This document shows positions 47,941-58,270 of a stretch of DNA of 64,000 nt, one piece after another. Position 1 is the first letter of the stretch; every line of letters begins with the position of its first letter. The translations under genes were made by a program, and so were the position numbers. The notes beneath the pieces are model-generated. The model saw nothing but the letters and a program-made list of their open reading frames with translations, searched no databases and was not told the DNA's origin. Location of the stretch: NCBI RefSeq assembly GCF_019797845.1, contig NZ_CP081864.1, positions 1,860,001 through 1,924,000 of the forward strand. Reading direction: 5' to 3'. The stretch comes from Symbiopectobacterium purcellii (GTDB taxonomy: Bacteria > Pseudomonadota > Gammaproteobacteria > Enterobacterales > Enterobacteriaceae).

Positions 47941-49104
47941 TTATTTAAAATTTTTTCGTTGAACAGAGCGTATTGCCACTGCTACTTTTTTGGCGTCTTC
48001 TTCTGCCAAATCTGGATACAGAGGAAGGCACAATATATTTCTTGCAATATATTCAGTGATAGGAAGGCCGGAACGAAAATAGTTACGAAATGCTTTCATT
48101 TCATGCAAGGCAGGATAGAAATATTTTCTCGTAGCAATCCCCATCAGCTGTAATTCTTCCGCTAGTCCGTCTCTGCTACATCCAAATAGTGTTTCATCAA
48201 CCACAATGGAAAAATCTTTATAAGTGGTTTTAATATTTTCAGGCACCATCTGAAACTTAATGCCAGATACATCACTTAACGTTGACTTATAGATTTCCGC
48301 GAGTACATTGCGAAAGCTTATACTTTTCTTTAGATACTGAAGAGACGCTATTCCAAGTACGCACTGCATCTCACTCAGTCGCCCATTTAACCCGGCAAAC
48401 GCATTGTCATAATCGCCGTTATTCCCATACTCCTTCATTATCCTTATACGTTCTGCAAGGGCATTATCGTTCGTCGAAATTAGCCCACCCTCGCCAGTTA
48501 CCAACGTTTTTGTTGGGGTGGTACTAAACACTTCTGCATCACCGAATCCTCCAACCTTTCTGCCATTGACCTCGGATCCCATGGCATGAGCGGAGTCAAA
48601 AATCAGTTTTAGATTATTTTTCTCAGCGATTTTTTTCAGGTTTTCACATTCTGCGGGTACGCCAAAAACGTGAACGGCCATGATAGCCTGAGTTCCAGAA
48701 GTAATTTTCCTTTCCAGATCCTCTGGACAGATCGTATATGTATCGGGGTTGCAGTCCACGAACACGGGTGTAGCGCCGGCTCTTACGATTGCATTTGCCG
48801 TTGCACAGAAAGTGAATGCAGGAACAAGGACTTCCCCAGTTATGTTCATCGCCAGTAGAGTCAAAATCAGGCCTGTGGTTGCAGAAGAGACGGCAATCAC
48901 GTTTGGTGTTCCTATATACTCGCCGATATTTTTTTCGTAAAGTGCGTTGAAATTACCCTTAGTCAGCATTCCTGAAGATATGACTGATCTAAGGTTATTC
49001 TCGATCTCACTAAAGCAGGGAAGATAGGGTTTAAGAAAAGGGAGTCCATCCGGAAATATCTTAGTGTTGTTATCGGCTGTAAATGGTTTTATTAAATTTA
49101 TCAT
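47941..49104 (-). CDS. DegT/DnrJ/EryC1/StrS-family PLP aminotransferase
   Basis: The 387-aa protein has SSATTGLILTLLAM, VLVPAFTFCATANAIVRAGATPVFVD, LIFDSAHAMGSEV (PLP Asp), the catalytic Lys in FSTTPTKTLVTGEGG, and GLNGRLSEMQCVLG. The residue pair normally Ser-x-His before the Lys is Thr-Pro-Thr here. Members transaminate keto-sugars on nucleotides. The ATG begins directly after the epimerase stop (TAAATG), so the two are coupled. Confidence 0.93.
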   Translation of the reverse strand: MINLIKPFTADNNTKIFPDGLPFLKPYLPCFSEIENNLRSVISSGMLTKGNFNALYEKNIGEYIGTPNVIAVSSATTGLILTLLAMNITGEVLVPAFTFCATANAIVRAGATPVFVDCNPDTYTICPEDLERKITSGTQAIMAVHVFGVPAECENLKKIAEKNNLKLIFDSAHAMGSEVNGRKVGGFGDAEVFSTTPTKTLVTGEGGLISTNDNALAERIRIMKEYGNNGDYDNAFAGLNGRLSEMQCVLGIASLQYLKKSISFRNVLAEIYKSTLSDVSGIKFQMVPENIKTTYKDFSIVVDETLFGCSRDGLAEELQLMGIATRKYFYPALHEMKAFRNYFRSGLPITEYIARNILCLPLYPDLAEEDAKKVAVAIRSVQRKNFK

Positions 49105-50088
49105 TTACACCACCAGTTGTTCAGTCGTTTTAAGGTTACTGTAAATGCGCAGTGTGGGAATGGGGATGATATGACTTTCTATAATATTTTTAATCTGGAC
49201 GATGCCTTCATTAATTGAAACTTTTGACGTAAACCCCAAGCATTCTCTTATTTTCTTGAAAGAAACTTGATAGCTACGGTTATCAGATAGAGTATCATTA
49301 ATTTCAACGCGTGATGCTTTTATCAGTTTCCCTATTTTATATCCCAATTCAGCAAGAGTGATATTCATGTCATCTGAACCGATATTGAAAACCTGATTTC
49401 TGACAAGATTTTCAGATGCGCAGCTGATTTTACAAAGGGCAATAGCTATGTCATGACAATGAATAAATGGTCGCCATTCTGCTCCGCCGTGAACATGGCA
49501 TACACCGTCATAAAGAGCTGAAGCTGTCATACCATTTACAGCAAGGTCAAAACGCATCCTACGTGATGCACCAAAAACGGTCGCAAACCTACAGGTAGAC
49601 ATAATCATATCTGTCTTAAATTTTTTTAATACTTCTTCTCCAGCAATTTTACTTTCTGCATAATAATCTACCGGGTTCAAGGCAGAGTCTTCTGTAAACA
49701 CCTGAGTTCCAAAGCCATAGACACTACAGCTAGAGGCAAAGATAAACCGACTTACGCCCGCTTCGCTTGATGCGGCAGCAAGACGTTCCGTTGCGATCAC
49801 GTTAACATCCTGACAGGTTAATTTATCGTAACTGCATGCGGGATTACCCACGATACCACCAAGATGAATAACCCCATCAATATTCCTGACTGATTTTTTT
49901 ATATCAGAAATATTTCTCAGATCACCCTCTACTAACTCGAAGTTTGGATTTTCGTGAAAAGGGTACAGAGACCATAAACCAAACATTCCGTTATCCAATA
50001 CCCGAACTTGCTTATTATTCATGAGTAAAATTTCCACAACATGACTTCCGATGTATCCTGCACCACCTGTTATCAATATTTTATCCAT
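49105..50088 (-). CDS. NAD-dependent sugar epimerase/dehydratase
   Basis: The 327-aa extended SDR has the NAD motif TGGAGYIGSHVVEILL, DGVIHLGGIVGNPACSYD, catalytic Ser in FASSCSVYGFG, YYAESK (Tyr-x3-Lys), and a C-terminal domain. It is likely to act on a nucleotide sugar as a 4-epimerase or dehydratase. It is the first gene of the cassette, with an AT-rich region of about 590 bases upstream. Confidence 0.92.
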   Translation of the reverse strand: MDKILITGGAGYIGSHVVEILLMNNKQVRVLDNGMFGLWSLYPFHENPNFELVEGDLRNISDIKKSVRNIDGVIHLGGIVGNPACSYDKLTCQDVNVIATERLAAASSEAGVSRFIFASSCSVYGFGTQVFTEDSALNPVDYYAESKIAGEEVLKKFKTDMIMSTCRFATVFGASRRMRFDLAVNGMTASALYDGVCHVHGGAEWRPFIHCHDIAIALCKISCASENLVRNQVFNIGSDDMNITLAELGYKIGKLIKASRVEINDTLSDNRSYQVSFKKIRECLGFTSKVSINEGIVQIKNIIESHIIPIPTLRIYSNLKTTEQLVV

Positions 50089-50675
50089 TTTTACTCTTTC
50101 ATGTTTTGGTTAGGTAGGGGATTTTTTAATATCTTTTGTGACTAATCGTCAATGACTGTTTGCATGTAAAATCATTTAATGAAAGTTGATATTTTACTCT
50201 GTATGAAAAAATAACGTTAGTTAACGCTTTTATTAAAAATTTTAAGCTGAAGGAATCAATTTAAAACGATTTAATCAATATCCATCTATTCTTTGAAAAA
50301 CATACAGAGTAAATAATTTCAGTTTTTATTAATGGCCTTTTATATTTTATGCAAGCAGTAGTTGAATGCGTTGATACAGTGCAGGAATTTGAGCACAAGT
50401 CTTATTGCAAGCATGGTAGTGGTTTGTGACTCGGGCATTCCCTTCTTCAAGTGCCGTGGTTAGGCAGGAGATTGACGTCAATCAATGCCTACAGATAGGG
50501 ACTATCGAACGCGGATCAAAACCGTATTTTTGACCAGGAGATAGGCGAAAGGGAGCAAGATCTTTGGACTAAAATACGCTGGATGTAGGTAAAGCTCAGT
50601 AGACGTTATTGGAACAGACTGGCGCTGTTTTAACAGTAAACTGTGAGCGTTGTTGAAACACTGGAAAACAAGAAG
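50089..50675. other. AT-rich region between the cassette and tRNA-Val copy 2
   Basis: No intact gene. The cassette promoter should be near 50089-50330, which is strongly AT-rich. A minus-strand frame near 50350-50500 (ALEEGNARVTNHYHACNKTCAQIPALYQRI) ends in a stop and could be the tail of a lost gene; the family was not recognised. Confidence 0.4.
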
Positions 50676-50752
50676 TGGTGCGTTCTAATGGACTCGAACC
50701 ATCGACCCCCACCATGTCAAGGTGGTGCTCTAACCAACTGAGCTAAGAACGC
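50676..50752 (-). tRNA. tRNA-Val (anticodon GAC), copy 2
   Basis: A 77-nt cloverleaf with encoded CCA. The acceptor stem is GCGTTCT/AGAACGC, the anticodon loop TTGACAT reads GAC, and the T arm contains GGTTCGAGTCC. It lies downstream of mdtK as valV/valW do in E. coli, so this copy marks the ancestral locus. Confidence 0.95.
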
Positions 50753-50957
50753 ATTTTTTGAGGCTGGTTGCTAAAGCAGCGGAGGATGCCCTGTGCTGCC
50801 GTGCGGGGCGCATAGTAGCGAGTGAGCGTGGTGCTGGCAAGACGCAAATACAACATTTATGTGGTTGAACTGCACGACTGCTGCACTTGTGTTCACCTTG
50901 CGTTTTTTTCACCCAGCGCAGGCTGCGTGCAGCCCCTTGCGCTGGGTGATCTCAGCG

Positions 50958-52328
50958 TTAGCGCGCCGCGCGCGCCAGAATATCGCCAGGGGGTTGACGT
51001 TGTAAGTAACGGATACGTAGCACCATCATGATCGCGGCAGCCGTGAGCCCAATGATAAAGCCACACCAGAAACCGGCAGGACCCATGCGTGGTACCCAAT
51101 AATCGGTCATTGCCAGCAGATAACCGCTGGGTAAACCGAGTATCCAGTAGGAGACGAAGGTGATGTAGAAAATGGAACGCGTGTCTTTATAGCCACGTAA
51201 TACGCCGTTGCCGATAGCCTGCACCGCGTCAGAGATCTGATAAATCGCGGCCAAAAGCATCAACTGCGCTGCCATAGCGACCACTTCCGGGTTTTTGTTA
51301 TACAACAAAGCGATCTGTTCACGCAGCAGTGCCGTGAAAATGGCGGTACAACAGGCCAGCATCACGCCGGTCGCGATGCCGGTATAGGCCGCGACACGCG
51401 CATCTTCCACTGAGCCTTCTCCCAGCCGGTGACCAACACGGATCGTCGAGGCAATGCTGATAGACAACGGTAGCACAAACATCAGTGAACTGAAATTCAG
51501 TGCTATCTGGTGCCCGGCAACGTCAATCACACCGAGTGGCAGGATCAGCAGGGCGACGATGGCAAACAGCGACACTTCGAACAGCAGGGCGAGTGCAATG
51601 GGTAAACCGAGTGAAAACAGACGCCGCATGGCGGAGAAATCAATCTGCCAGCGCTGCCATTTGATGTCGCGCAGCCAGTGAGCACGCATACTGTAAAACG
51701 CCATCATCAGCATCATTATCCAGTAGGTAGAGGCAGTCGCGACGCCGCACCCCACGCCGCCCCCCAGTTCTGGCATGCCAAATTTGCCGTAGATAAAGAT
51801 ATAGTTCAGGGGAATATTGATCAGCACACCAATAAAACCAATCACCATGCCCGGCTTGGTTTTGGACAACCCTTCACACTGACAGCGCAGCACCTGATAG
51901 AACAGATAGCCCGGCACCCCCAGTAACATCACGTGCAGATAGCCGATGGCAACATTCGCCAGTTCCGGTGAGTCGGTGTGCATCATGGCAATAACGTGTT
52001 TGCCGTTATACAGCACCACCATGGTGATAACCGCAACGATCGCGGCCAAAATAAACGCCTGCTGAACCTGATGGGCGATGCGAGGGCGTCGACCAGAGCC
52101 GTTGAGCTGGGCCACCACTGGCGTGAGCGCCATCAATAAACCATGTCCAAACAGGATGACCGGCAACCACACGGAGGTGCCGACTGCAACCGCCGCCATA
52201 TCGGTGGCGCTATAGGCACCCGCAATAATGGTGTCAACGACACCCATGGACGTTTGGGAAACCTGCGCAATAATGACAGGAACCGCGAGCGTTAACAGGC
52301 TCCGCGCCTCTGACAAATATTTCTGCAC
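50958..52328 (-). CDS. mdtK: Multidrug efflux MATE transporter
   Basis: The 456-aa protein has 12 helices, starting [37 protein letters not shown], and matches MdtK (NorM-type MATE) in length, with [33 protein letters not shown]. It exports drugs such as fluoroquinolones in exchange for Na+ or H+. The context (ribE divergent, tRNA-Val adjacent) is as in E. coli. Confidence 0.94.
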   Translation of the reverse strand: MQKYLSEARSLLTLAVPVIIAQVSQTSMGVVDTIIAGAYSATDMAAVAVGTSVWLPVILFGHGLLMALTPVVAQLNGSGRRPRIAHQVQQAFILAAIVAVITMVVLYNGKHVIAMMHTDSPELANVAIGYLHVMLLGVPGYLFYQVLRCQCEGLSKTKPGMVIGFIGVLINIPLNYIFIYGKFGMPELGGGVGCGVATASTYWIMMLMMAFYSMRAHWLRDIKWQRWQIDFSAMRRLFSLGLPIALALLFEVSLFAIVALLILPLGVIDVAGHQIALNFSSLMFVLPLSISIASTIRVGHRLGEGSVEDARVAAYTGIATGVMLACCTAIFTALLREQIALLYNKNPEVVAMAAQLMLLAAIYQISDAVQAIGNGVLRGYKDTRSIFYITFVSYWILGLPSGYLLAMTDYWVPRMGPAGFWCGFIIGLTAAAIMMVLRIRYLQRQPPGDILARAAR

Positions 52329-52790
52329 GCAAACACCTTCCTTGAATTGTTAAAACGAAAAACTGACGTCGATACCACCTCGCGTTCTGTTATACGACAG
52401 CTCGGCGAGGTAGCGCGTTACTTTTCCAGCAGGGGGTTGGGATGAATGAAAGTAAACAACCGCAAGCGAGATAACGAGCATAAATGGCTTTTGAAGCCAT
52501 CCATCTGAGATGGAAAATCAATCGATGACAGAACGTTGTTCTAGTGTAGCGGCTTGGCATAAGTAAACCAACTTCTTCGTAAGATATTGTGTCACAAGAG
52601 AGGGTCTGTTGCCTTATCGGATTTGTCAGGTGCCAAAGGTGGGAATACGTTTGGATTTCCAGTCGTTATGAGGCAAACTGCAAAATGATTTGTCAGCCTT
52701 TATTTCCTCGCAGCGAGCCACCGTAGCGTAGGGGGAGAGGCTGGCACAGTAGCATTCAGCTATTTCACTGATTTATTATGAGGCAAGCGT
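52329..52790. other. Divergent intergenic region of mdtK and ribE
   Basis: About 460 bases without a gene. Two small hairpins lie next to each other: ATGGCTT-TTG-AAGCCAT at about 52484-52500 and CCATC-TGA-GATGG at about 52502-52514. They may belong to the mdtK leader. No FMN riboswitch core was recognised. Confidence 0.4.
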
Positions 52791-53441
52791 ATGTTTACCG
52801 GTATTGTTCAAGGCACCGCGCCGGTGGTGTCCATCGATGAAAAAACGAACTTCCGCACGCATGTGGTAAAACTTCCTCCCGAATTACTGACCGGCCTGGT
52901 GACAGGTGCCTCGATTGCCAATAACGGTTGTTGCCTGACAGTGACGGCGATTGATGGCGATCGGGTCAGTTTTGATTTAATGAAAGAGACGCTGCGCCTG
53001 ACCAACCTGGGCGATATTACGCCGGGCGATCTGGTGAATATTGAGCGTGCCGCAAAATACGGCGATGAGATCGGCGGACATGTTATGTCCGGGCACATTA
53101 TGTGCACGGCTGAAGTGGTTAAAATTCTCACCTCGGAAAATAACCACCAAATCTGGTTCCGACTGGCCGATGAATCGCAGATGAAATATGTGCTGCACAA
53201 AGGGTTTATCGGGATTGATGGTATCAGCCTTACGGTGGGCGAAGTGACACGCAGCCGTTTCTGCGTGCATTTGATTCCCGAAACGCTGCAACGCACCACA
53301 CTCGGTCAGAAGCGATTGGGAAACCGGATCAATATTGAAATCGATCCACAAACTCAGGCGGTGATCGACACGGTTGAACGTGTGCTGGCACAGCGCCAGG
53401 CACAAGAGGCCGTAACGGCAAATGCCGCGCAGAGTGCCTGA
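52791..53441 (+). CDS. ribE: Riboflavin synthase alpha chain
   Basis: The 216-aa protein has two lumazine-binding repeats: [17 protein letters not shown] with [25 protein letters not shown], and [12 protein letters not shown] with [15 protein letters not shown]. It converts 6,7-dimethyl-8-ribityllumazine to riboflavin. It is called ribC in E. coli naming. The start follows GAGGCAAGCGT, and the neighbours mdtK and cfa are as in E. coli. Confidence 0.95.
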   Translation: MFTGIVQGTAPVVSIDEKTNFRTHVVKLPPELLTGLVTGASIANNGCCLTVTAIDGDRVSFDLMKETLRLTNLGDITPGDLVNIERAAKYGDEIGGHVMSGHIMCTAEVVKILTSENNHQIWFRLADESQMKYVLHKGFIGIDGISLTVGEVTRSRFCVHLIPETLQRTTLGQKRLGNRINIEIDPQTQAVIDTVERVLAQRQAQEAVTANAAQSA

Positions 53442-53468
53442 CGCCTGAGCTGAAAAGCGATAAAAAAT

Positions 53469-53500
53469 GCCGTACACCCTTGGCTGTACGGCGTTATGCT
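53469..53500. terminator. Bidirectional terminator between ribE and cfa
   Basis: GCCGTACA pairs with TGTACGGC around an 8-base loop. On the minus strand ATTTTTTA follows, so it fits best as the cfa terminator and can stop ribE too. Confidence 0.75.
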
Positions 53501-53508
53501 GACTGAAA

Positions 53509-54660
53509 TCAGCGCGCTACACGCACGCCGCCTTCAATCCCTTGGGGGCTAAACAACACCTGCCACAGTTGAATGTTCCGCGCGCGAAACGCCCCGGCAC
53601 ATGCATTCAGGTAGTAACGGAACATACGATTAAAACGCGGTGAGTAACGGTTCGCTAACTGTGGCCAATTGGCGATAAAACGATCGTGCCAGGCCATCAA
53701 GGTTTTATCGTAATCGGCCCCAAAATTATGCCAATCCTCCATCACCAGATAGGGTTCACTGCGTGCGGCAATGTGGCGTACGGAGGGCAGACAGCCGTTG
53801 GGGAAGATGTATTTGTTAATCCAGGGGTCAACCTGTGAATCGGTTTTGTTTGCCCCAATGGTATGCAGTAGAAACAACCCTTCGGGTTTGAGATTTTTGC
53901 TGACGACGCGAAAGTACGTATCGTAGTTTTTCGGTCCTACATGCTCAAACATGCCGACAGAAACGATGCGATCGAAATGTCGGTTAAGGTCGCGATAATC
54001 CTGCAATTCAATGGTGACATTGAGATCGCTACAGCGTGCCTGAGCCAATTTTTGCTGCTCACGCGAGATGGTCACGCCGTAAACCGATACGCCATAATGG
54101 CGTGCCGCATAAGCGGCAAGCCCGCCCCAGCCACAGCCAATATCCAACAGTGTCATGCCTGGCTGAAGCTGAAGCTTTTCGCAAATCATGCGCAGTTTGG
54201 CCTGTTGCGCCTGCTCAAGGGTTGTGGCCTCTTTCCAGTAGCCGCAGGAATATTGCATATGTGTATCGAGCATCAGGCTAAACAGATCGTTGCCCAGGTC
54301 GTAATGCTCCTCGCCGACGATCCAGGCCCGCTTGCGGGATTGCAGGTTAATCAAGCGTGCAGCGACAATATGGAAAATGTCTTTGAGGTGATGGGGGGCT
54401 TTTTTCTCAAGCCCTGCACGTAAGATACGCCGAAAAAAGCAGTCTAAACGCTCGCACTCCCACCAACCGTCCATATAGCTTTCCCCGAGCCCCAGTGAGC
54501 CTTCACGCAGAACGCGTTTGTAGAAATCGGGGTTACGTACCCGGATATCAAACGGGCGTGAACCATTGATTTTAATATCGGCGATAGCTAATAACGCGTG
54601 TACGATCCGGAACCAGGACGTGTTATGTTCTGCCAGTTCCTCTACATATGATGAACTCAT
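53509..54660 (-). CDS. cfa: Cyclopropane-fatty-acyl-phospholipid synthase
   Basis: The start ATG at 54660 (MSSSYVEELAEHNTSW) has GGGAGAA upstream; the longer frame has no support. The 383-aa protein has a lipid-binding N-terminal domain and a SAM-dependent methyltransferase domain with LDIGCGWGGLAAYAARHYGVSVYGVTIS, RIVSVGMFEHVGPKNYDTYF and SVRHIAARSEPYLVMEDWHNFG. It adds a methylene bridge to membrane unsaturated fatty acids. Length and context match E. coli Cfa. Confidence 0.95.
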   Translation of the reverse strand: MSSSYVEELAEHNTSWFRIVHALLAIADIKINGSRPFDIRVRNPDFYKRVLREGSLGLGESYMDGWWECERLDCFFRRILRAGLEKKAPHHLKDIFHIVAARLINLQSRKRAWIVGEEHYDLGNDLFSLMLDTHMQYSCGYWKEATTLEQAQQAKLRMICEKLQLQPGMTLLDIGCGWGGLAAYAARHYGVSVYGVTISREQQKLAQARCSDLNVTIELQDYRDLNRHFDRIVSVGMFEHVGPKNYDTYFRVVSKNLKPEGLFLLHTIGANKTDSQVDPWINKYIFPNGCLPSVRHIAARSEPYLVMEDWHNFGADYDKTLMAWHDRFIANWPQLANRYSPRFNRMFRYYLNACAGAFRARNIQLWQVLFSPQGIEGGVRVAR

Positions 54661-55069
54661 AATTTCTCCCAACCTTGCCAGACAGCGCTGCAAGGAACAG
54701 CATAGATAGTCTCTCATCAACCCGAACGCTGCGGTTTGTACACAGCGTGTTCGAATCACGGGCAAGTTACCCGTTGTTCAAATTGTAAGCGGTTGCATTC
54801 GTGCGCAGCCGTTTATGCTTGCCCGTTGCACAGTGGCAGCGGGCATAACATCCATCGTCTACTCTCTGGATACCCAGAGGGAATGAAGTGTCAACGCCGG
54901 TACGTAGTAACACGTAGGGGCATATATCCTGATACGCAGTCGTGCGTTCGTTATAATAAGGATAAGTGTAGGGATATTGTCCGAATGAAAAACAGTGTAT
55001 GACTGCTTCAATCAGAGGACAAGTCAAAATTGATTGATGCAGTCATGAAGAATTTACAAATCAACGTGC

Positions 55070-55348
55070 TATACCCGTCATACTTCACGTTGCAGGTGCG
55101 TTGTCTGCACTCATTATTCGGCCCATCCCTGGGCCTCACCGCTTACGAGGCCGCCGCACGCGGCGTTCAAATCTGCTCCGGGCAGGTTTGTCACCCGAAT
55201 CACTTAACCGAGTAAGCTCATCGGGATTAATGAATCTCATCCCTGAGATTCACCCTTCGGGCCAGCGCTTGCGCTGTTCAAATCTGTTCCAGACGGAGTT
55301 GTCGCTCATTTGCCGCCTTCCTGTCACTCGAATTATTTAGGGTATATA
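55070..55348. repeat. ERIC-like intergenic repeat, long form
   Basis: It starts TATACCCGTCATACTTC and ends GAATTATTTAGGGTATATA, giving terminal inverted arms, and contains AGTAAGCTCATCGGGATT as in ERIC. Compared with the 129-base copy at 62237-62365 it is about 150 bases longer because of two inserted blocks. Each block contains TTCAAATCTG and lies on one side of the central AGTAAGCTC. It probably forms a long RNA hairpin if transcribed. Another 300 bases before it (54767-55069) hold no gene. Confidence 0.75.
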
Positions 55349-55366
55349 AGAAAACCGTCTTGAGCA

Positions 55367-56392
55367 TCAACTGCGGTAGTCGCGGGAAGGGCCGTCACCC
55401 ACAGAGCGACGCTCGATAAGCGTTGGGTGAACCTCAATCATCTGTGTATCTTCGCGCTTGCTGGTGATGCGATCGAGCAGCATGGTAAAAGCCGATTGGC
55501 CCAAACGCTCTTTTGGCTGGTGGATCGTGGTTAAGGCTGGGGTGAAATAACGTGCATGGCGAACATTATCGTAGCCAATCACGGAAATATCTTGCGGTAC
55601 GCGTAGCCCCAATTCATCAGCCGCGCAGATAGCGCCCATAGCCATGATGTCGCCGCCGCAGAAAATAGCGGTCGGGCGCTGTTTTTGCGCCAAAATCTGG
55701 TGCATGGCTTTGTAACCGGATTCCGGCTCGAAATCCCCCTGAACAATCCATTCATCGCGAACTGTGATATCCGCTTCCTGCAAGGCTTTGAGAAAACCCA
55801 GATAACGTCCGCTGCCCGTGTTGCGTTCCTGAATACCGGGAATGGCACCAATGTCGCGGTGGCCGCGCTCAATCAGATAGCGCCCAGCCAGATATCCCCC
55901 TTCGAAGGCGTTATCTATAATGGTGTCCGTAAAATCACTGTGTGCCTGACCCCAATCCATTACCACCATGGGAATGCTGCGGTAATCGGACAACATGCTC
56001 AATAGTTCAGGCGGGTATTCCGCACACATCACCAACAGGCCATCGACCCGTTTTTGCGCCAGCATGGAAAGATAAGCACGCTGTTTTTCCAGGTTATTAT
56101 GCGAGTTACACAGAATCAGGGTGTAGCCTTTGGCATAACAACTGTTTTCAACCGCTTCGATAATTTCCGCAAAGTAGGGCGCTTCACTCGAAGTGGCGAG
56201 CAATCCGATGGATTTGGTGTGATTGACCTTTAAGCTCCGAGCCACTGCGCTCGGGGAGTAGTGTAATTCCTTGATGGCTTCCCGCACGGCCGTTTTGGTC
56301 TCTTCGGCGACGAAACGTGTTTTGTTGATGACGTGAGAGACGGTTGTTGTTGAAACGCCAGCACGCTTTGCCACATCTTTGATCGTTGCCAT
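55367..56392 (-). CDS. purR: Purine repressor
   Basis: The 341-aa LacI-family protein begins [36 protein letters not shown] and closely follows E. coli PurR to its C-terminus ([23 protein letters not shown]). It represses purine and related biosynthetic genes with hypoxanthine or guanine as co-repressor. A possible PurR site is upstream. Confidence 0.95.
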   Translation of the reverse strand: MATIKDVAKRAGVSTTTVSHVINKTRFVAEETKTAVREAIKELHYSPSAVARSLKVNHTKSIGLLATSSEAPYFAEIIEAVENSCYAKGYTLILCNSHNNLEKQRAYLSMLAQKRVDGLLVMCAEYPPELLSMLSDYRSIPMVVMDWGQAHSDFTDTIIDNAFEGGYLAGRYLIERGHRDIGAIPGIQERNTGSGRYLGFLKALQEADITVRDEWIVQGDFEPESGYKAMHQILAQKQRPTAIFCGGDIMAMGAICAADELGLRVPQDISVIGYDNVRHARYFTPALTTIHQPKERLGQSAFTMLLDRITSKREDTQMIEVHPTLIERRSVGDGPSRDYRS

Positions 56393-56442
56393 CTAAACAT
56401 GACTCCTGAACCTACTTGTTACGGCAGTATATAGTTTGTTAA

Positions 56443-56458
56443 TCGTTTGCTTTTGCGT
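56443..56458 (-). promoter_or_regulatory. Candidate PurR operator (autoregulation)
   Basis: On the minus strand ACGCAAAAGCAAACGA resembles the PurR consensus ACGCAAACGTTTTCGT in its first half and ends. It lies 50 bases upstream of purR; autoregulation of purR is established in E. coli. Confidence 0.45.
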
Positions 56459-56785
56459 AATGTTCTCTTTCCGATGGTATAAACAGGATATCAGAAGGAG
56501 ACTGCCGACGTACTTTGTACCTAAAGGGGACGTGTTGATCCCATCGAAGATGACGTGTTCGGACACCGACGCAGCGCACGGTAAACTGCGAATTTTGGCT
56601 GATTTACCGCGAAAGTGAAAGGGTTAATTGATTTAATTAGTGCAGCCGGGATCGGAGATTTTCCCTATAAAATGTGTAACAATGATCTTTTAGCATCATT
56701 GTGCTGCGGTATTGGTGTGCAGGAAACAACGAAGCATCCGGTGCGGCGGCAACGTTTACGCGTTTCTGTGTTTCAAGGAGATAGA

Positions 56786-56875
56786 ATGAATACTGATTTT
56801 AAAATGTCATTAATGACCACGGTTGGGGCGTTAGTCATGATCATGGTATTTAGCTTTGTTGCCGTGTTGAACTGA
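56786..56875 (+). CDS. ynhF: YnhF-like small membrane protein
   Basis: ATG 56786 has AAGGAG at ideal spacing and gives 29 residues. They form one helix (MNTDFKMSLMTTVGALVMIM...), similar in size, start and position to E. coli YnhF next to purR. The longer frame from 56615 has no ribosome site. YnhF is a single-span inner-membrane protein of unknown role. Confidence 0.8.
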   Translation: MNTDFKMSLMTTVGALVMIMVFSFVAVLN

Positions 56876-56885
56876 TCGCGATTAA

Positions 56886-56930
56886 AATAAAGACCAGGCT
56901 GCATAGGCATCACCTGGTCTTTATTATCGA
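56886..56930. terminator. Strong terminator between ynhF and mepH
   Basis: AATAAAGACCAGG pairs with CCTGGTCTTTATT (13 bp). It is T-rich on both sides, so it can end ynhF and the convergent mepH. Confidence 0.85.
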
Positions 56931-56949
56931 TAACATGTCGATTTGGCGA

Positions 56950-57861
56950 TCACCGAATCGTTTGTGGTGTCACCACGCGACGTGCACCAATGTAGTGTTC
57001 CTGCCAGTAGTCTTCACTCAACTTACTGATCTTGATATCGGCACCGGTTCGCGGTGACTGAATAAACTTACCATTGCCGAGATAAACGCCGACATGATCT
57101 GCGGTGCCGCGACCGTTGATGCGAAAGAACACCAGATCGCCAATCTCCAGTTCACCCTTATTGATGGGGGCTGCATCGCGCAAGTGATACATTTCATTGG
57201 CGGTGCGCGGGATAGGGATTTTCACCACATCCTTGTAGGCATAATAGACCAGGCCGCTACAGTCAAAACCGGTATAGGGGGAGTTGCCACCCCATTGATA
57301 AGGTTTACCGATCTGACTCATCAGCTTGTTCATTGCCGTCATTTTTGCATGCTGATAACGGCGCTTATGCGCTTCACTGAGTACTACCTCTTTGCCCGCT
57401 TTCTTGGTGCCTGGTTTTATTGCCGCCGTTTTCTTTTCAGTGGCATCAGCCCCTTTTTTGAGCCCCTTCACCAGTTTTGCGGGCGTTGCACTGTGGTAGC
57501 GGGATGACGCGGTTTTTGACGCGATACTCTTGATGTCGACGTCAGCAGAACTTTTTTTAGTGGTGGTCGTTTTGGTCGGTTTCGTGCTTTGCGCTATCTT
57601 GGTTTTTTTCTCAACGGCCTTTTTCTCAACGATCTTTTTTTCTGGCTGCGTTTTAGCTTTTTCCTGCGTTGTCTTCTTCTTCGGTGGTTCCGGTGGGGTT
57701 TGTGGCTTTTTAGCGGTTTTGGTGGTCTGGTTTTTTTTCAGGTGTTTGTCATCCGTGCTGGCGCTGGCTTTCTTTTCCGCATTGGTATGCGGAGCTGCCT
57801 GAGCAACATTAACAAACAGATGGCTGAAGAAAACAAAGATCAGAGTAATAAATACGCGCAT
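56950..57861 (-). CDS. mepH: NlpC/P60 murein endopeptidase
   Basis: The start ATG at 57861 (MRVFITLIFVFFSHLFVNVAQA) gives a signal peptide; 303 residues in total. A long linker of Lys, Thr, Pro and Ala (about 25-150) is followed by an NlpC/P60 domain with Cys in GFDCSGLVYYAYKD, His in ADHVGVYLGNGKFIQSP, and the third residue further on. It cleaves peptide cross-links in peptidoglycan during growth. It corresponds to E. coli MepH (YdhO), though its low-complexity region is long. Confidence 0.92.
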   Translation of the reverse strand: MRVFITLIFVFFSHLFVNVAQAAPHTNAEKKASASTDDKHLKKNQTTKTAKKPQTPPEPPKKKTTQEKAKTQPEKKIVEKKAVEKKTKIAQSTKPTKTTTTKKSSADVDIKSIASKTASSRYHSATPAKLVKGLKKGADATEKKTAAIKPGTKKAGKEVVLSEAHKRRYQHAKMTAMNKLMSQIGKPYQWGGNSPYTGFDCSGLVYYAYKDVVKIPIPRTANEMYHLRDAAPINKGELEIGDLVFFRINGRGTADHVGVYLGNGKFIQSPRTGADIKISKLSEDYWQEHYIGARRVVTPQTIR

Positions 57862-58270
57862 GATAAAAGAGACCGAATACAATCCTTAACTCGCTCAATT
57901 CGAACAGTATTCACGAAAACGCCATGAGAAAAAAGCAGGAAATCACCTTTTCGCTTAACAGAATCATGAGAAAACGTTAATAATTGTTTTCCCGCTGTAA
58001 ATATCATCATTTATTGCGGCATATTTCACCGAGGGGACTGAGGGGGAACGGTGGCAGGAAAAACCCTACAAAAAATGGCGTTTTTTTGTCATCACCGCTC
58101 TCGCTACAATGACGCAACGGTAAATGCGCTTTGCAATCACTTGGATGACAAAGCGCATACGCGACAATGGTGCGATAATACTCCGTTACATAATGATGCC
58201 GAGCGATCCCTCCGACAGGAATGGGGTAGCGTGATGGCTCGCAGAAACACCGTTTGAGGAAGCAAAAAGC
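57862..58270. other. Intergenic region between mepH and grxD
   Basis: About 400 bases without a gene I accept; frames here are short and featureless. In E. coli mepH is directly adjacent to grxD here, with sodB on its other side, where it is also missing in this window. Confidence 0.5.

Noticed and set aside
53941..54423. 160-codon plus-strand frame inside cfa
   Set aside because: Antisense of the methyltransferase domain; no start signal.
56615..56785. N-terminal extension of the ynhF frame
   Set aside because: The ribosome site lies just before 56786, and the family is 29 residues long.
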